DNA of 12,990 bases from Kiritimatiellota bacterium (GTDB lineage: Bacteria; Verrucomicrobiota; Kiritimatiellia; JAAZAB01), in NCBI GenBank assembly GCA_008636095.1, contig VSJD01000178.1:1-12990 (forward strand). The letters are read 5' to 3'. A model generated the notes under the pieces. The model searched no databases. It was not told where the DNA came from and saw only the letters and a list, made by a program, of their open reading frames with translations. The translations under genes were made by a program, and so were the position numbers. Positions 1 to 5,629 of the stretch are shown piece by piece (the first letter of the stretch is position 1; every line of letters begins with the position of its first letter).

Positions 1-424
1 TGGCGGCAGTGTTTTTCATAGCCAGAATGTTCCTTAGATTCCTTTCGGAAAATGGGCGAAGATCGTCTCCGGCTGGCGGGGAAGAAAAATGGGCAAGAAT
101 GTCTTTTGGCAGATTGAGGAGATTCATAATCTGAGTCACGCGGGCACGGGAAACATCCGTTTTCCTGGCAATTTCGGCCTTTGTAAGCGCTTTGTCCTTG
201 GCCAGCATGGCTTGCCATTCCAGGGCCAGCCGGACAGGATTCAGGATGCCAAATTCAGATGTATTTTCAATATCCGGTTGGGCTTCCATATTATTGCAGG
301 CGGCTTCCGGATACCGGAACGGATGGACGATGAACGGCTGTGCTCCCCACCTTGCAAAGGGGATGCCCACGAGGATATGGATGAGTTCAAAGTTCGTATC
401 GGGTAACGGTCTGCGGAGCCCCAT
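1..424 (-). CDS. HTH (ParB/KorB-like) protein, cassette copy 1, cut by window edge
   Basis: The minus strand reads through a helix-turn-helix segment almost identical to the copy at 4934-5397: an ILNPVRLALEWQAML lead-in, then KAEIARKTDVSRARVTQIM, which is a ParB/KorB-type HTH, then the FSERNLRNI tail. The stop codon lies outside the window, about 43 bases before position 1 by comparison with the other copy. In the minus direction the frame is closed upstream by an in-frame TAG; the first ATG after it is at 424-422. That ATG lies in the sequence joined to the cassette, so the original N-terminus is probably missing. The family resembles small HTH proteins found beside serine recombinases, which is recollection and not shown here. 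A DNA-binding role is inferred from the HTH alone. Confidence 0.45.
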   Translation of the reverse strand, partial: MGLRRPLPDTNFELIHILVGIPFARWGAQPFIVHPFRYPEAACNNMEAQPDIENTSEFGILNPVRLALEWQAMLAKDKALTKAEIARKTDVSRARVTQIMNLLNLPKDILAHFSSPPAGDDLRPFSERNLRNILAMKNTAA

Positions 425-990
425 TGCCCACAACTATAACTTGGGTTTTGGTTGGGATTGGGTTTTTCTGTTATCATTTTCCTTTGTAAACTTACTCGTA
501 TTCCCCCAGTTATCAAGCAGTTGTGCATTAGTGCTGACCGAACGCCGCGAGCATTTGGCCACTCTGGCGGAGCGCCTCGCGCCAGTTGCCCGGCATCTGA
601 TCATCCTTCACGGAAACATGGGGGTCAAACAGCTTCGGGCAATCATGGCCAGACTGGCTGCCGTACCGGAGAACGAGTCCCGCATTCTGCTTTCTACCGG
701 CAGATACATCGGGGAAGGATTCGATGACTCGCGCCTGGACTGCCTGTTTCTGACAATGCCCATCTCCTGGAAAGGTACGCTTCAGCAGTACGCCGGCCGC
801 CTACATCGGATTCACCATGCCAAGCGTGAAGTCATCATCTATGATTATGTGGATGCCAATATTCCGATTGCTCGCCGCATGTTCGAGAAGCGAAAGAAGG
901 GGTATGCCGCTATGGGGTACGAACTGGAAGATAGTAAATCTCAGGCAGAAACGGCGCTTTCGGATGGACTATCGTTGAATTTGTAGCTTG
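416..990. repeat. 575-bp helicase-tail repeat, copy 1
   Basis: This segment matches 3031-3605 at a constant offset of 2615 bases with only scattered substitutions. It starts at GAGCCCCATT, directly at the end of HTH cassette copy 1, and ends a few bases after the TAG stop at 984-986. About 105 bp before the helicase homology are equally conserved in both copies, so the duplication includes the already truncated form. Confidence 0.9.
522..986 (+). pseudogene. C-terminal fragment of a TOTE-type SF2 helicase, copy 1
   Basis: The frame encodes the second RecA-like half of a superfamily 2 helicase: LVLTERREHL (motif IV region), ILLSTGRYIGEGFDDSRLD (motif V) and QQYAGRLHRIHH (motif VI, QxxGRxxR), followed by MFEKRKKGYAAMGYE. 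This string is typical of DEAD/DEAH helicases fused to the archaeo-eukaryotic primase of TOTE conflict systems, which are thought to act in defence or element conflict. The primase, Walker A and DEAH parts are absent. The frame stays open upstream to 192, but only by reading across the antisense strand of the HTH cassette, so that part is not a genuine N-terminus. About 155 residues remain of a protein normally several times longer. Motif VI is intact here, unlike copy 2. Confidence 0.7.
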
Positions 991-1032
991 AATTTGGGAA
1001 GATGGAATTACCATGGCCAGTTGGAAATATGC

Positions 1033-1060
1033 TTGCATACCGTCCCACAGGAGATATTAT
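1033..1060 (+). promoter_or_regulatory. Putative sigma-70-like promoter of the ATPase gene
   Basis: TTGCAT at 1033-1038 and TATTAT at 1055-1060 are separated by 16 bases, 48 bases before the ATPase start. A short dyad, ATTATT-gtga-AATAAT at 1078-1093, lies between the promoter and the ATG and could be an operator or a small hairpin. Assigned by eye only. Confidence 0.35.
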
Positions 1061-1107
1061 CCAGTCCTGTTTGTGTCATTATTGTGAAATAATCCAATGG
1101 TGTTGAA

Positions 1108-2484
1108 ATGAAGAGATTTGCTGAAAATGAGTTGATTGCATGGAAATGCCGAGTCGGTAGGAAACCGCTCATCGTGCGCGGAGCCCGGCAGGTCGGTAAG
1201 ACATATCTCGTAGAAGCCTTCGGAAAGAACTGTTTTGAGTCTGTGCTGACGGTAAACTTGGAACAGAAGGATGATCTGCACCCTCTGTTCGAACGGATGG
1301 AAGCCAAGCGTATGGTTCAGGAGCTTGGTCTGTATTTCAATCAGACCATTACACAGGGCAAGACTCTGTTGTTTTTCGATGAAATCCAAGCGTGTCCCAA
1401 GGCGATCACGGCTCTCCGGTATTTCCATGAAGAAATGCCTGACTTGCACGTTATTGCGGCGGGTTCTCTTTTGGATTTCACCCTCCGGGAGTTTAAGCAT
1501 TCCATGCCGGTGGGCCGAATCGAGTACCTGCACTTGAATCCCCTTACGTTCCAAGAGTTTTTATCAGCCCTCGGCGAAGATGCGCTTGTGGAACACTTGG
1601 GGCGTTACCACGTTGGCGATAATCTCGGGGAGGCCGTGAGTGCCAAGTTACGAGAACTCCTTCGGGTGTATTTTTTCGTCGGAGGCATGCCGGCTGTTGT
1701 GGCGGCGTATGCGGAACGACGTGACTTGCTCGAAGCCCAACGAATACTGGCTTCCATTGCTATGACCCTGCAGGACGATTTCGCCAAGTATGGGACGCGT
1801 GCGCAACAACGGAATATGCGTCAGGTATTGCGCTACGTTCCGCGAAACATCAGCCAGAAGGTGCGATACGTGAATATCAATCGAGATGCACGGGCGGGCG
1901 AGTTGAAAACAGCGTTGGAACTTCTCGAACTCAGTCGGATTGTGACGCTCGTGCGGCACAGTTCAGCGAATGGGGTCCCGCTTGGAGCAGAGATGTCGGA
2001 AAGCCATTTCAAGCCGCTTATGTTGGACATCGGGCTCTGTAACAATTTGTGTGGTCTTAGTCTGCCGGATGCGGCGGATCTGCTCAGCGCGCAGGAAGGA
2101 AGACTCGCGGAGCAGTTTATCGGGCAGGAGCTTCGCGCATTGGCACCAGCCTTCGAGGAACGCCCCCTGTTCTATTGGCACCGTGAGGCGAAGAACGCTA
2201 ATGCGGAGGTGGACTATCTCTGTACCCACGAAAACAACGTCATTCCGATGGAGGTACGGGCCGGAACATCGGGAAGTCTGAAATCAATTCAGATGTTCCT
2301 TGCCGAAAAGAAACGCAGTTTTGCCGTTCGCTTCAATATGGATCGCCCGTCGCTGGGTTCATTCTCCAGTGATATTGGCGACAAGACGGGCGTAAAAAAC
2401 ATCGCCTTCACGCTCCTTTCCCTCCCGCTATACCTGGCCGGCCAGACAGACCGGTTGCTTCGCGAGCAATTCCAACCTAAATAG
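1108..2484 (+). CDS. AAA-family ATP-binding protein with DUF4143 C-terminus
   Basis: This 458-residue protein has the AAA_14/DUF4143 layout. Walker A is GARQVGKT (residues 25-32), Walker B is LLFFDEIQ (87-94) and a sensor-like AAGSLL lies at 117-122. A helical middle leads to FKPLMLDIGLCNNL. The C-terminal part resembles a PD-(D/E)xK nuclease-like fold: EVDYL around 367-371, then PMEVRAG at 380-386, with Arg384 where the usual signature has Lys. Such proteins are common in bacteria and archaea; their substrate is unknown, and roles in defence or toxin-like circuits are proposed only from context. The ATG at 1108 is the only start, because an in-frame TAA lies at 1090-1092; the ribosome site is weak. 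The gene looks intact. Its last 258 bases are duplicated at 11639-11897, and it converges on a decayed HTH copy. Confidence 0.85.
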   Translation: MKRFAENELIAWKCRVGRKPLIVRGARQVGKTYLVEAFGKNCFESVLTVNLEQKDDLHPLFERMEAKRMVQELGLYFNQTITQGKTLLFFDEIQACPKAITALRYFHEEMPDLHVIAAGSLLDFTLREFKHSMPVGRIEYLHLNPLTFQEFLSALGEDALVEHLGRYHVGDNLGEAVSAKLRELLRVYFFVGGMPAVVAAYAERRDLLEAQRILASIAMTLQDDFAKYGTRAQQRNMRQVLRYVPRNISQKVRYVNINRDARAGELKTALELLELSRIVTLVRHSSANGVPLGAEMSESHFKPLMLDIGLCNNLCGLSLPDAADLLSAQEGRLAEQFIGQELRALAPAFEERPLFYWHREAKNANAEVDYLCTHENNVIPMEVRAGTSGSLKSIQMFLAEKKRSFAVRFNMDRPSLGSFSSDIGDKTGVKNIAFTLLSLPLYLAGQTDRLLREQFQPK

Positions 2485-2800
2485 TCCTTTGCCTCACGGC
2501 AATGGCTGATGCCTGGATGCGTTTGAGTTCTAGTTTACTGACAGCTATATTTCGTCATCTCTCTGCATATCTTGAAAACATCCGCATTTCCCCCGATTGG
2601 GTCTGTTGGTACTAATTTTGCATGCTCAAGAACACGTTTAAATCAGGTGTGACACCGGGTGACACAAGAAGAATTGGAACTCATCCGCAATTAGCGTGGA
2701 CACTGCTGGCGCAGTTGCTGGAATGCGGTGAGTTTGGCGGCAGTGCAATTCATGACCAAAATGCTCCTCAGATTCCTCTCAGAAAAGAGGCGAATAGGGA
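2226..2800. repeat. ATPase 3' end plus HTH cassette duplication, copy A
   Basis: From about 2226 the sequence matches 11639 onward at an offset of 9413. The match includes the ATPase tail, the stop codon and a roughly 110-base spacer that is essentially identical up to about 2640. After that it continues as a more diverged match to the HTH cassette 3' half until about 2800. The spacer holds a small hairpin, TTGCC-tcac-GGCAA at about 2489-2502, too short to call a terminator. Confidence 0.85.
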
Positions 2801-2930
2801 CAAGAAGGCTTGGTCACCAATGGAAATAAAGCAGATGGCGCTGTGGCAGGAGTGGGATGACAAACGGCTTAAAGAAATTACAGAGGAAGAACAGAAGCAA
2901 CGCATTGCGGCGTTGTTTGCTAAGGGGTGA
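2622..2930 (+). pseudogene. Chimeric reading frame; possible C-terminal gene remnant
   Basis: The first 60 or so codons of this 102-codon frame run antisense to the HTH cassette relic and are not believable protein. The last 40 codons (about 2811-2930), after the cassette homology ends, encode a hydrophilic helix-rich stretch containing MEIKQMALWQEWDDKRLKEI and ending IAALFAKG. That could be the C-terminus of a real gene whose 5' part was lost when the cassette arrived. I do not recognise the family. Confidence 0.3.
2691..2800 (-). pseudogene. Relic of HTH protein C-terminus, cassette copy 4
   Basis: Read on the minus strand, the frame gives RLFSERNLRSIL then TAAKLTAFQQLRQQ and a TAA stop at 2693-2691. 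This corresponds to the last 35 residues of the HTH protein at 4934. Upstream of the FSERN motif the homology fades and the HTH is gone. It is more diverged than the other three copies, so it is probably the oldest or came from a different family member. It points toward the 3' end of the ATPase gene, the same convergent arrangement seen at 11639-12567. Confidence 0.6.
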
Positions 2931-3013
2931 CGATAAATAGGGCTCCCCCCCATTTACCCCTTCACTGCCATATTCACAATTACTTAAACATTAACTACTT
3001 GCTGCAAGTTCGC

Positions 3014-3049
3014 GTTGTGGGCTCTCCGAGGAGCCCCATTGCCCACAAC
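3014..3049. repeat. Inverted repeat spanning the helicase-repeat boundary
   Basis: GTTGTGGGC (3014-3022) and GCCCACAAC (3041-3049) are perfect 9-bp inverted arms around an 18-base loop. A competing inner hairpin, GGGCTC-tccgag-GAGCCC, sits at 3019-3036. The right arm belongs to the repeated helicase segment that starts at 3031 and the left arm does not, so the palindrome exists only at this junction. Confidence 0.7.
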
Positions 3050-3605
3050 TATAACTTGGGTTTTGGTTGGGATTGGGTTTTTCTGTTATCATTTTCCTTT
3101 GTAAACTTACTCGTATTCCCCCAGTTATCAAGCAGTTGTGCATTAGTGCTGACCGAACGCCGCGAGCATTTGGCCACTCTGGCGGAGCGCCTCGCGCCAG
3201 TTGCCCGGCATCTGATCATCCTTCACGGAAACATGGGGGTCAAACAGCTTCGGGCAATCATGGCCAGACTGGCTGCCGTACCGGAGAACGAGTCCCGCAT
3301 TCTGCTTTCTACCGGCAGATACATCGGGGAAGGATTCGATGACTCGCGCCTGGACTGCCTGTTTCTGACAATGCCCATCTCCTGGAAAGGTACGTTTCAA
3401 CAGTACGCCGACCGCCTACATCGGATTCACCATGCCAAGCGTGAAGTCATCATCTATGATTATGTGGATGCCAATATTCCGATTGCCCGCCGCATGTTCG
3501 AGAAGCGAAAGAAGGGGTATGCCGCCATGGGGTATGAACTGGAGGACAGTAAATCTCAGGCAGAAATGGCGCTTTCGGATGAACCATCCCTGAATTTATA
3601 GCCTA
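3031..3605. repeat. 575-bp helicase-tail repeat, copy 2
   Basis: This is the second copy of the segment at 416-990. Here it begins at GAGCCCCATT without an HTH cassette in front of it and ends just before the 3' end of the convergent Fic gene. Confidence 0.9.
3137..3601 (+). pseudogene. C-terminal fragment of a TOTE-type SF2 helicase, copy 2
   Basis: This carries the same truncated helicase half as 522-986, ending in TAG at 3599-3601. It differs at telling positions: motif VI reads QQYADRLHR, replacing the near-invariant Gly of QxxGRxxR with Asp, and the residue before it is Phe instead of Leu. The rest (GRYIGEGFDDSRLD, FEKRKKGYAAMGYE) is conserved. Loss of the motif VI Gly fits a non-functional relic. 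It ends 16 bases from the Fic stop codon on the other strand. Confidence 0.7.
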
Positions 3606-3617
3606 AATGTGTCGTGT

Positions 3618-4724
3618 TCAATGGCCAAGGTTCAGGTGGTAGCGGGTGCCCTTCAACTGCCCAGTCTTCTTCAGGGCTTGTTTGGCCGTCAGTTCCGCGA
3701 GATCGCGGGTCGCCGTCGCACGCGAGGTTTTTGTGATGCGGATATATTTCTCCGCGCTGAGCCCGCCGGCAAACCCATCCGGGCCTTCCCGGAAAAGACA
3801 CGCGATGACCTTCTCCTGCCGTTCATTGAATGCTCCATGGAACCGGTCGTAGAACTTCGCCTTCGCGATCAAGAACTCGATCCGGCTTACCGTACGAGCC
3901 TGCGCTTCCAGCACCGTCTCCGCAAAATACACCAGCCAATTGGTGATCTCATTGTCACGGTTGGCCCGCGCGAGCGCGGAATAATACGCCCGCTTGTTGC
4001 GTTCAATCGTGTACGCCAGCACGATTAGCGTTGGTTGACGCAGGCACTGCGCCAAGGCTTTTTCCGCGATCGCTCGGCCGACCCGACCGTTGCCGTCCTC
4101 GTATGGATGGACACTGACGAAGCGAAGATGGGCGATCCCCGCCCGCGCGAGAGCAGCCACGGGCTTATCTCCATCCGGTGCGGAAACGTTAAACCAGCGG
4201 ATAAATCTATCCATTTCAAACTTCACCCGGCTGGACGGCGGCGCCTCGAAGTGGATGATCGGCTCATAAATCGGGCCGGAAACCACTTGCATGGGTTCGT
4301 CATGGACGCGGTAACCGCCCACTTCAGCGAGGTCGCGCCGCCCTTTGACCAAGGCGGCGTGCCAGGCAAAGAGTGTTTTATGGGTCAGCGGATCGCCATA
4401 AGTCTCGTAGAGGTTCACCATCATCTCCGCGAGGCCCTGCTCGGCAGCGGGAACTCGGCGGTGATCGACCTGCAGTCCAAACTGCCTACGAATGGATGAC
4501 CGAAGACTGTCCCGGTCCAGGTATTCTCCCTCAATCGCAGCGGTCTTTAGTGCTTCATCGCTGATCAGATCAACGGTTAAGACCTGCTTGTCTTCCTGCA
4601 CGAGGTGTTTGACCGCCCCACACAACTCGCCCGACTGGCAAAGAAAGCGACTCTCCAGCGCAGCGAGCACCTCCGGTTTATATCGGAAATTAGGCCAGTC
4701 TGCTTGTTGCCAATTCCAAGTCAT
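3618..4724 (-). CDS. Fic family protein with DUF4172 N-terminus and winged-helix C-terminus
   Basis: The 368-residue protein begins with a DUF4172-like segment (WNWQQADWPNFRYKPEVL). The Fic core carries the catalytic loop HPYEDGNGRVGR at 206-217, matching HPFxDGNGxxxR with His206 as the expected catalytic base. TAAIEG at 61-66 fits the (S/T)xxxE(G/N) inhibitory motif, so this looks like a class II, self-inhibited Fic enzyme. Family knowledge says such enzymes transfer AMP from ATP to protein hydroxyls; the target is unknown. The C-terminus (about 300-368, SRATATRDLAELTAKQAL) looks like a DeoR-type winged helix that could bind DNA. The ATG at 4724 is preceded by AAGGGG at 8-base spacing, and a palindromic promoter lies just upstream. 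It looks complete and is flanked by repeats on both sides. Confidence 0.9.
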   Translation of the reverse strand: MTWNWQQADWPNFRYKPEVLAALESRFLCQSGELCGAVKHLVQEDKQVLTVDLISDEALKTAAIEGEYLDRDSLRSSIRRQFGLQVDHRRVPAAEQGLAEMMVNLYETYGDPLTHKTLFAWHAALVKGRRDLAEVGGYRVHDEPMQVVSGPIYEPIIHFEAPPSSRVKFEMDRFIRWFNVSAPDGDKPVAALARAGIAHLRFVSVHPYEDGNGRVGRAIAEKALAQCLRQPTLIVLAYTIERNKRAYYSALARANRDNEITNWLVYFAETVLEAQARTVSRIEFLIAKAKFYDRFHGAFNERQEKVIACLFREGPDGFAGGLSAEKYIRITKTSRATATRDLAELTAKQALKKTGQLKGTRYHLNLGH

Positions 4725-4742
4725 GATTAATACCCCTTGTTT

Positions 4743-4780
4743 TATAACTCAATAAATAGCATGTTTATGAGTTATATCAA
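4743..4780 (-). promoter_or_regulatory. Fic promoter overlapped by a 9-bp-arm palindrome
   Basis: Read on the minus strand, TTGATA (4780-4775) and TATTTA (4758-4753) are 16 bases apart, about 30 bases before the Fic start. The inverted repeat TATAACTCA (4743-4751) / TGAGTTATA (4768-4776) covers the -10 and the spacer and touches the -35. A repressor bound there would block transcription. The winged-helix tail of the Fic protein is one candidate binder; that is inference. Confidence 0.5.
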
Positions 4781-4830
4781 GTCCTTTTATACCTCATGCG
4801 TCAGCTGCCTATTCAAAGTTCTAATCATAT

Positions 4831-5397
4831 TCCCCCTGATTGGGTCTGTTGGTACTCATTTTGCATGCTCAAGAACACGGTTAAATCAGGTTTGACACTG
4901 GGTGACACAAGCAGAATTGGAACTCATCCGCAATTATCGCAGGCGCTGCTGGCGCAGTTGCTGGAATGCGGTGAGTCTGGCGGCAGTGTTTTTCATAGCC
5001 AGAATGTTCCTTAGATTCCTTTCGGAAAATGGGCGAAGATCGTCTCCGGCTGGCGGGGAAGAAAAATGGGCAAGAATGTCTTTTGGCAGATTGAGGAGAT
5101 TCATAATCTGAGTCACGCGGGCACGGGAAACATCCGTTTTCCTGGCAATTTCGGCCTTTGTAAGCGCTTTGTCCTTGGCCAGCATGGCTTGCCATTCCAG
5201 GGCCAGCCGGACAGGATTCAGGATGCCAAATTCAGATGTATTTTCAATATCCGGTTGGGCTTCCATATCATTGCAGGCGGCTTCCGGATACCGGAACGGA
5301 TGGACGATGAACGGCTGTGCTCCCCACCTTGCATAGGAGATGCCAATGAGGATGTGGTTGAGTTCAAAGTTCGTATCAGGTAGCGGCTTGCGGAGCC
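4831..5397. repeat. HTH cassette, best-preserved copy (copy 2)
   Basis: This roughly 565-bp unit runs from about CCCCTGATTGGGTCTG to GCGGAGCC. It matches positions 1-420 (offset 4977, near identical), about 2590-2800 (partial, diverged) and about 12001-12567 (roughly full length, diverged). Both flanks differ from those of the other copies, which is what delimits the unit. The segment just 3' of the gene holds short direct repeats (TGACACTGGGTGACAC). I see no terminal inverted repeats and no transposase in it. Confidence 0.75.
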
Positions 5398-5608
5398 ACG
5401 CAGTAGAACAAAGTTCACTACTGGGCGGTGCAGTGAAGCGAAGTTTCAAGCTTCTACTGCACTGCCTCCCTTGTTTCTCTCTCCGCTTCGCTAGAATCAA
5501 AGATCCTTCTCTTGAACCCAAAGCGAACTGTGTTCTACTTTGGGGCATATCCTTGCCGAATGGGTCTCTGTCCGTAACCGTCCCCAAGGGACAGGCTGGT
5601 GGAAACAT
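4934..5608 (-). CDS. HTH (ParB/KorB-like) protein, cassette copy 2
   Basis: The maximal frame is 224 codons, but only the C-terminal 150 or so (4934 to about 5397) belong to the repeated family. They hold GAQPFIVHPFRYPEA, then ILNPVRLALEWQAML, the HTH KAEIARKTDVSRARVTQIM (about 151-169), PFSERNLRNI and a basic, Gln-rich tail. Residues 1-72 are read through the inverted-repeat element at 5402-5539 and are probably not original. A more conservative start is the ATG at 5266, giving 110 residues, with no convincing ribosome site. Comparison with copy 3 shows more amino-acid conservation in this frame than in the 105-codon frame on the opposite strand, so this strand is the coding one. A DNA-binding function is inferred from the HTH. 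Confidence 0.55.
   Translation of the reverse strand: MFPPACPLGTVTDRDPFGKDMPQSRTQFALGSREGSLILAKRREKQGRQCSRSLKLRFTAPPSSELCSTAWLRKPLPDTNFELNHILIGISYARWGAQPFIVHPFRYPEAACNDMEAQPDIENTSEFGILNPVRLALEWQAMLAKDKALTKAEIARKTDVSRARVTQIMNLLNLPKDILAHFSSPPAGDDLRPFSERNLRNILAMKNTAARLTAFQQLRQQRLR
5402..5539. mobile_element. 138-bp MITE-like inverted-repeat element
   Basis: AGTAGAACAAAGTTC (5402-5416) and GAACTGTGTTCTACT (5525-5539) are inverted repeats matching at 14 of 15 positions. Inside is a second imperfect hairpin whose arms are GTGCAGTGAAGC (5428-5439) and GCTTCTACTGCAC (5450-5462), one bulge apart. The element begins directly after the cassette end (GCGGAGCCACG) and carries no gene of its own. No clear target-site duplication is visible. 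It may instead be a structured RNA or terminator region. Confidence 0.5.
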
Positions 5609-5629
5609 CCACAGACAATATTAACGCAC
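5571..5629. repeat. Shared 3' flank of the calcium-loop-repeat genes, copy 1
   Basis: The last two codons and stop of the RCC1 protein, plus about 50 bases after it, recur at about 8833-8893 with few changes. On the minus strand it contains CTGTGG-atgttt-CCACCAG and GTCCC-ttg-GGGAC hairpins without a T-run, so it may be a weak or factor-dependent terminator. Confidence 0.7.

Noticed and set aside
192..521. N-terminal extension of the helicase frame
   Set aside because: These codons run antisense through the HTH cassette and the 105-bp lead-in, with no family similarity; only 522-986 is helicase.
2485..2510. Possible terminator after the ATPase gene (TTGCC-tcac-GGCAA)
   Set aside because: The stem is only 5 bp with no T-run, and it is copied unchanged in the duplicate at 11898 onward, so it carries no independent support.
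4035..4499. Plus-strand frames within the Fic gene
   Set aside because: They are antisense to a clear Fic core with an intact catalytic motif.
5066..5383. A 105-codon plus-strand frame antisense to the HTH gene, open at the same place in three cassette copies (also 89-406 and 12236-12553)
   Set aside because: Between copies 2 and 3 this frame differs at roughly 23 of its first 60 residues, while the opposite HTH frame differs at about 18 of 95. The HTH strand is the conserved one, and openness here follows from its codon pattern.
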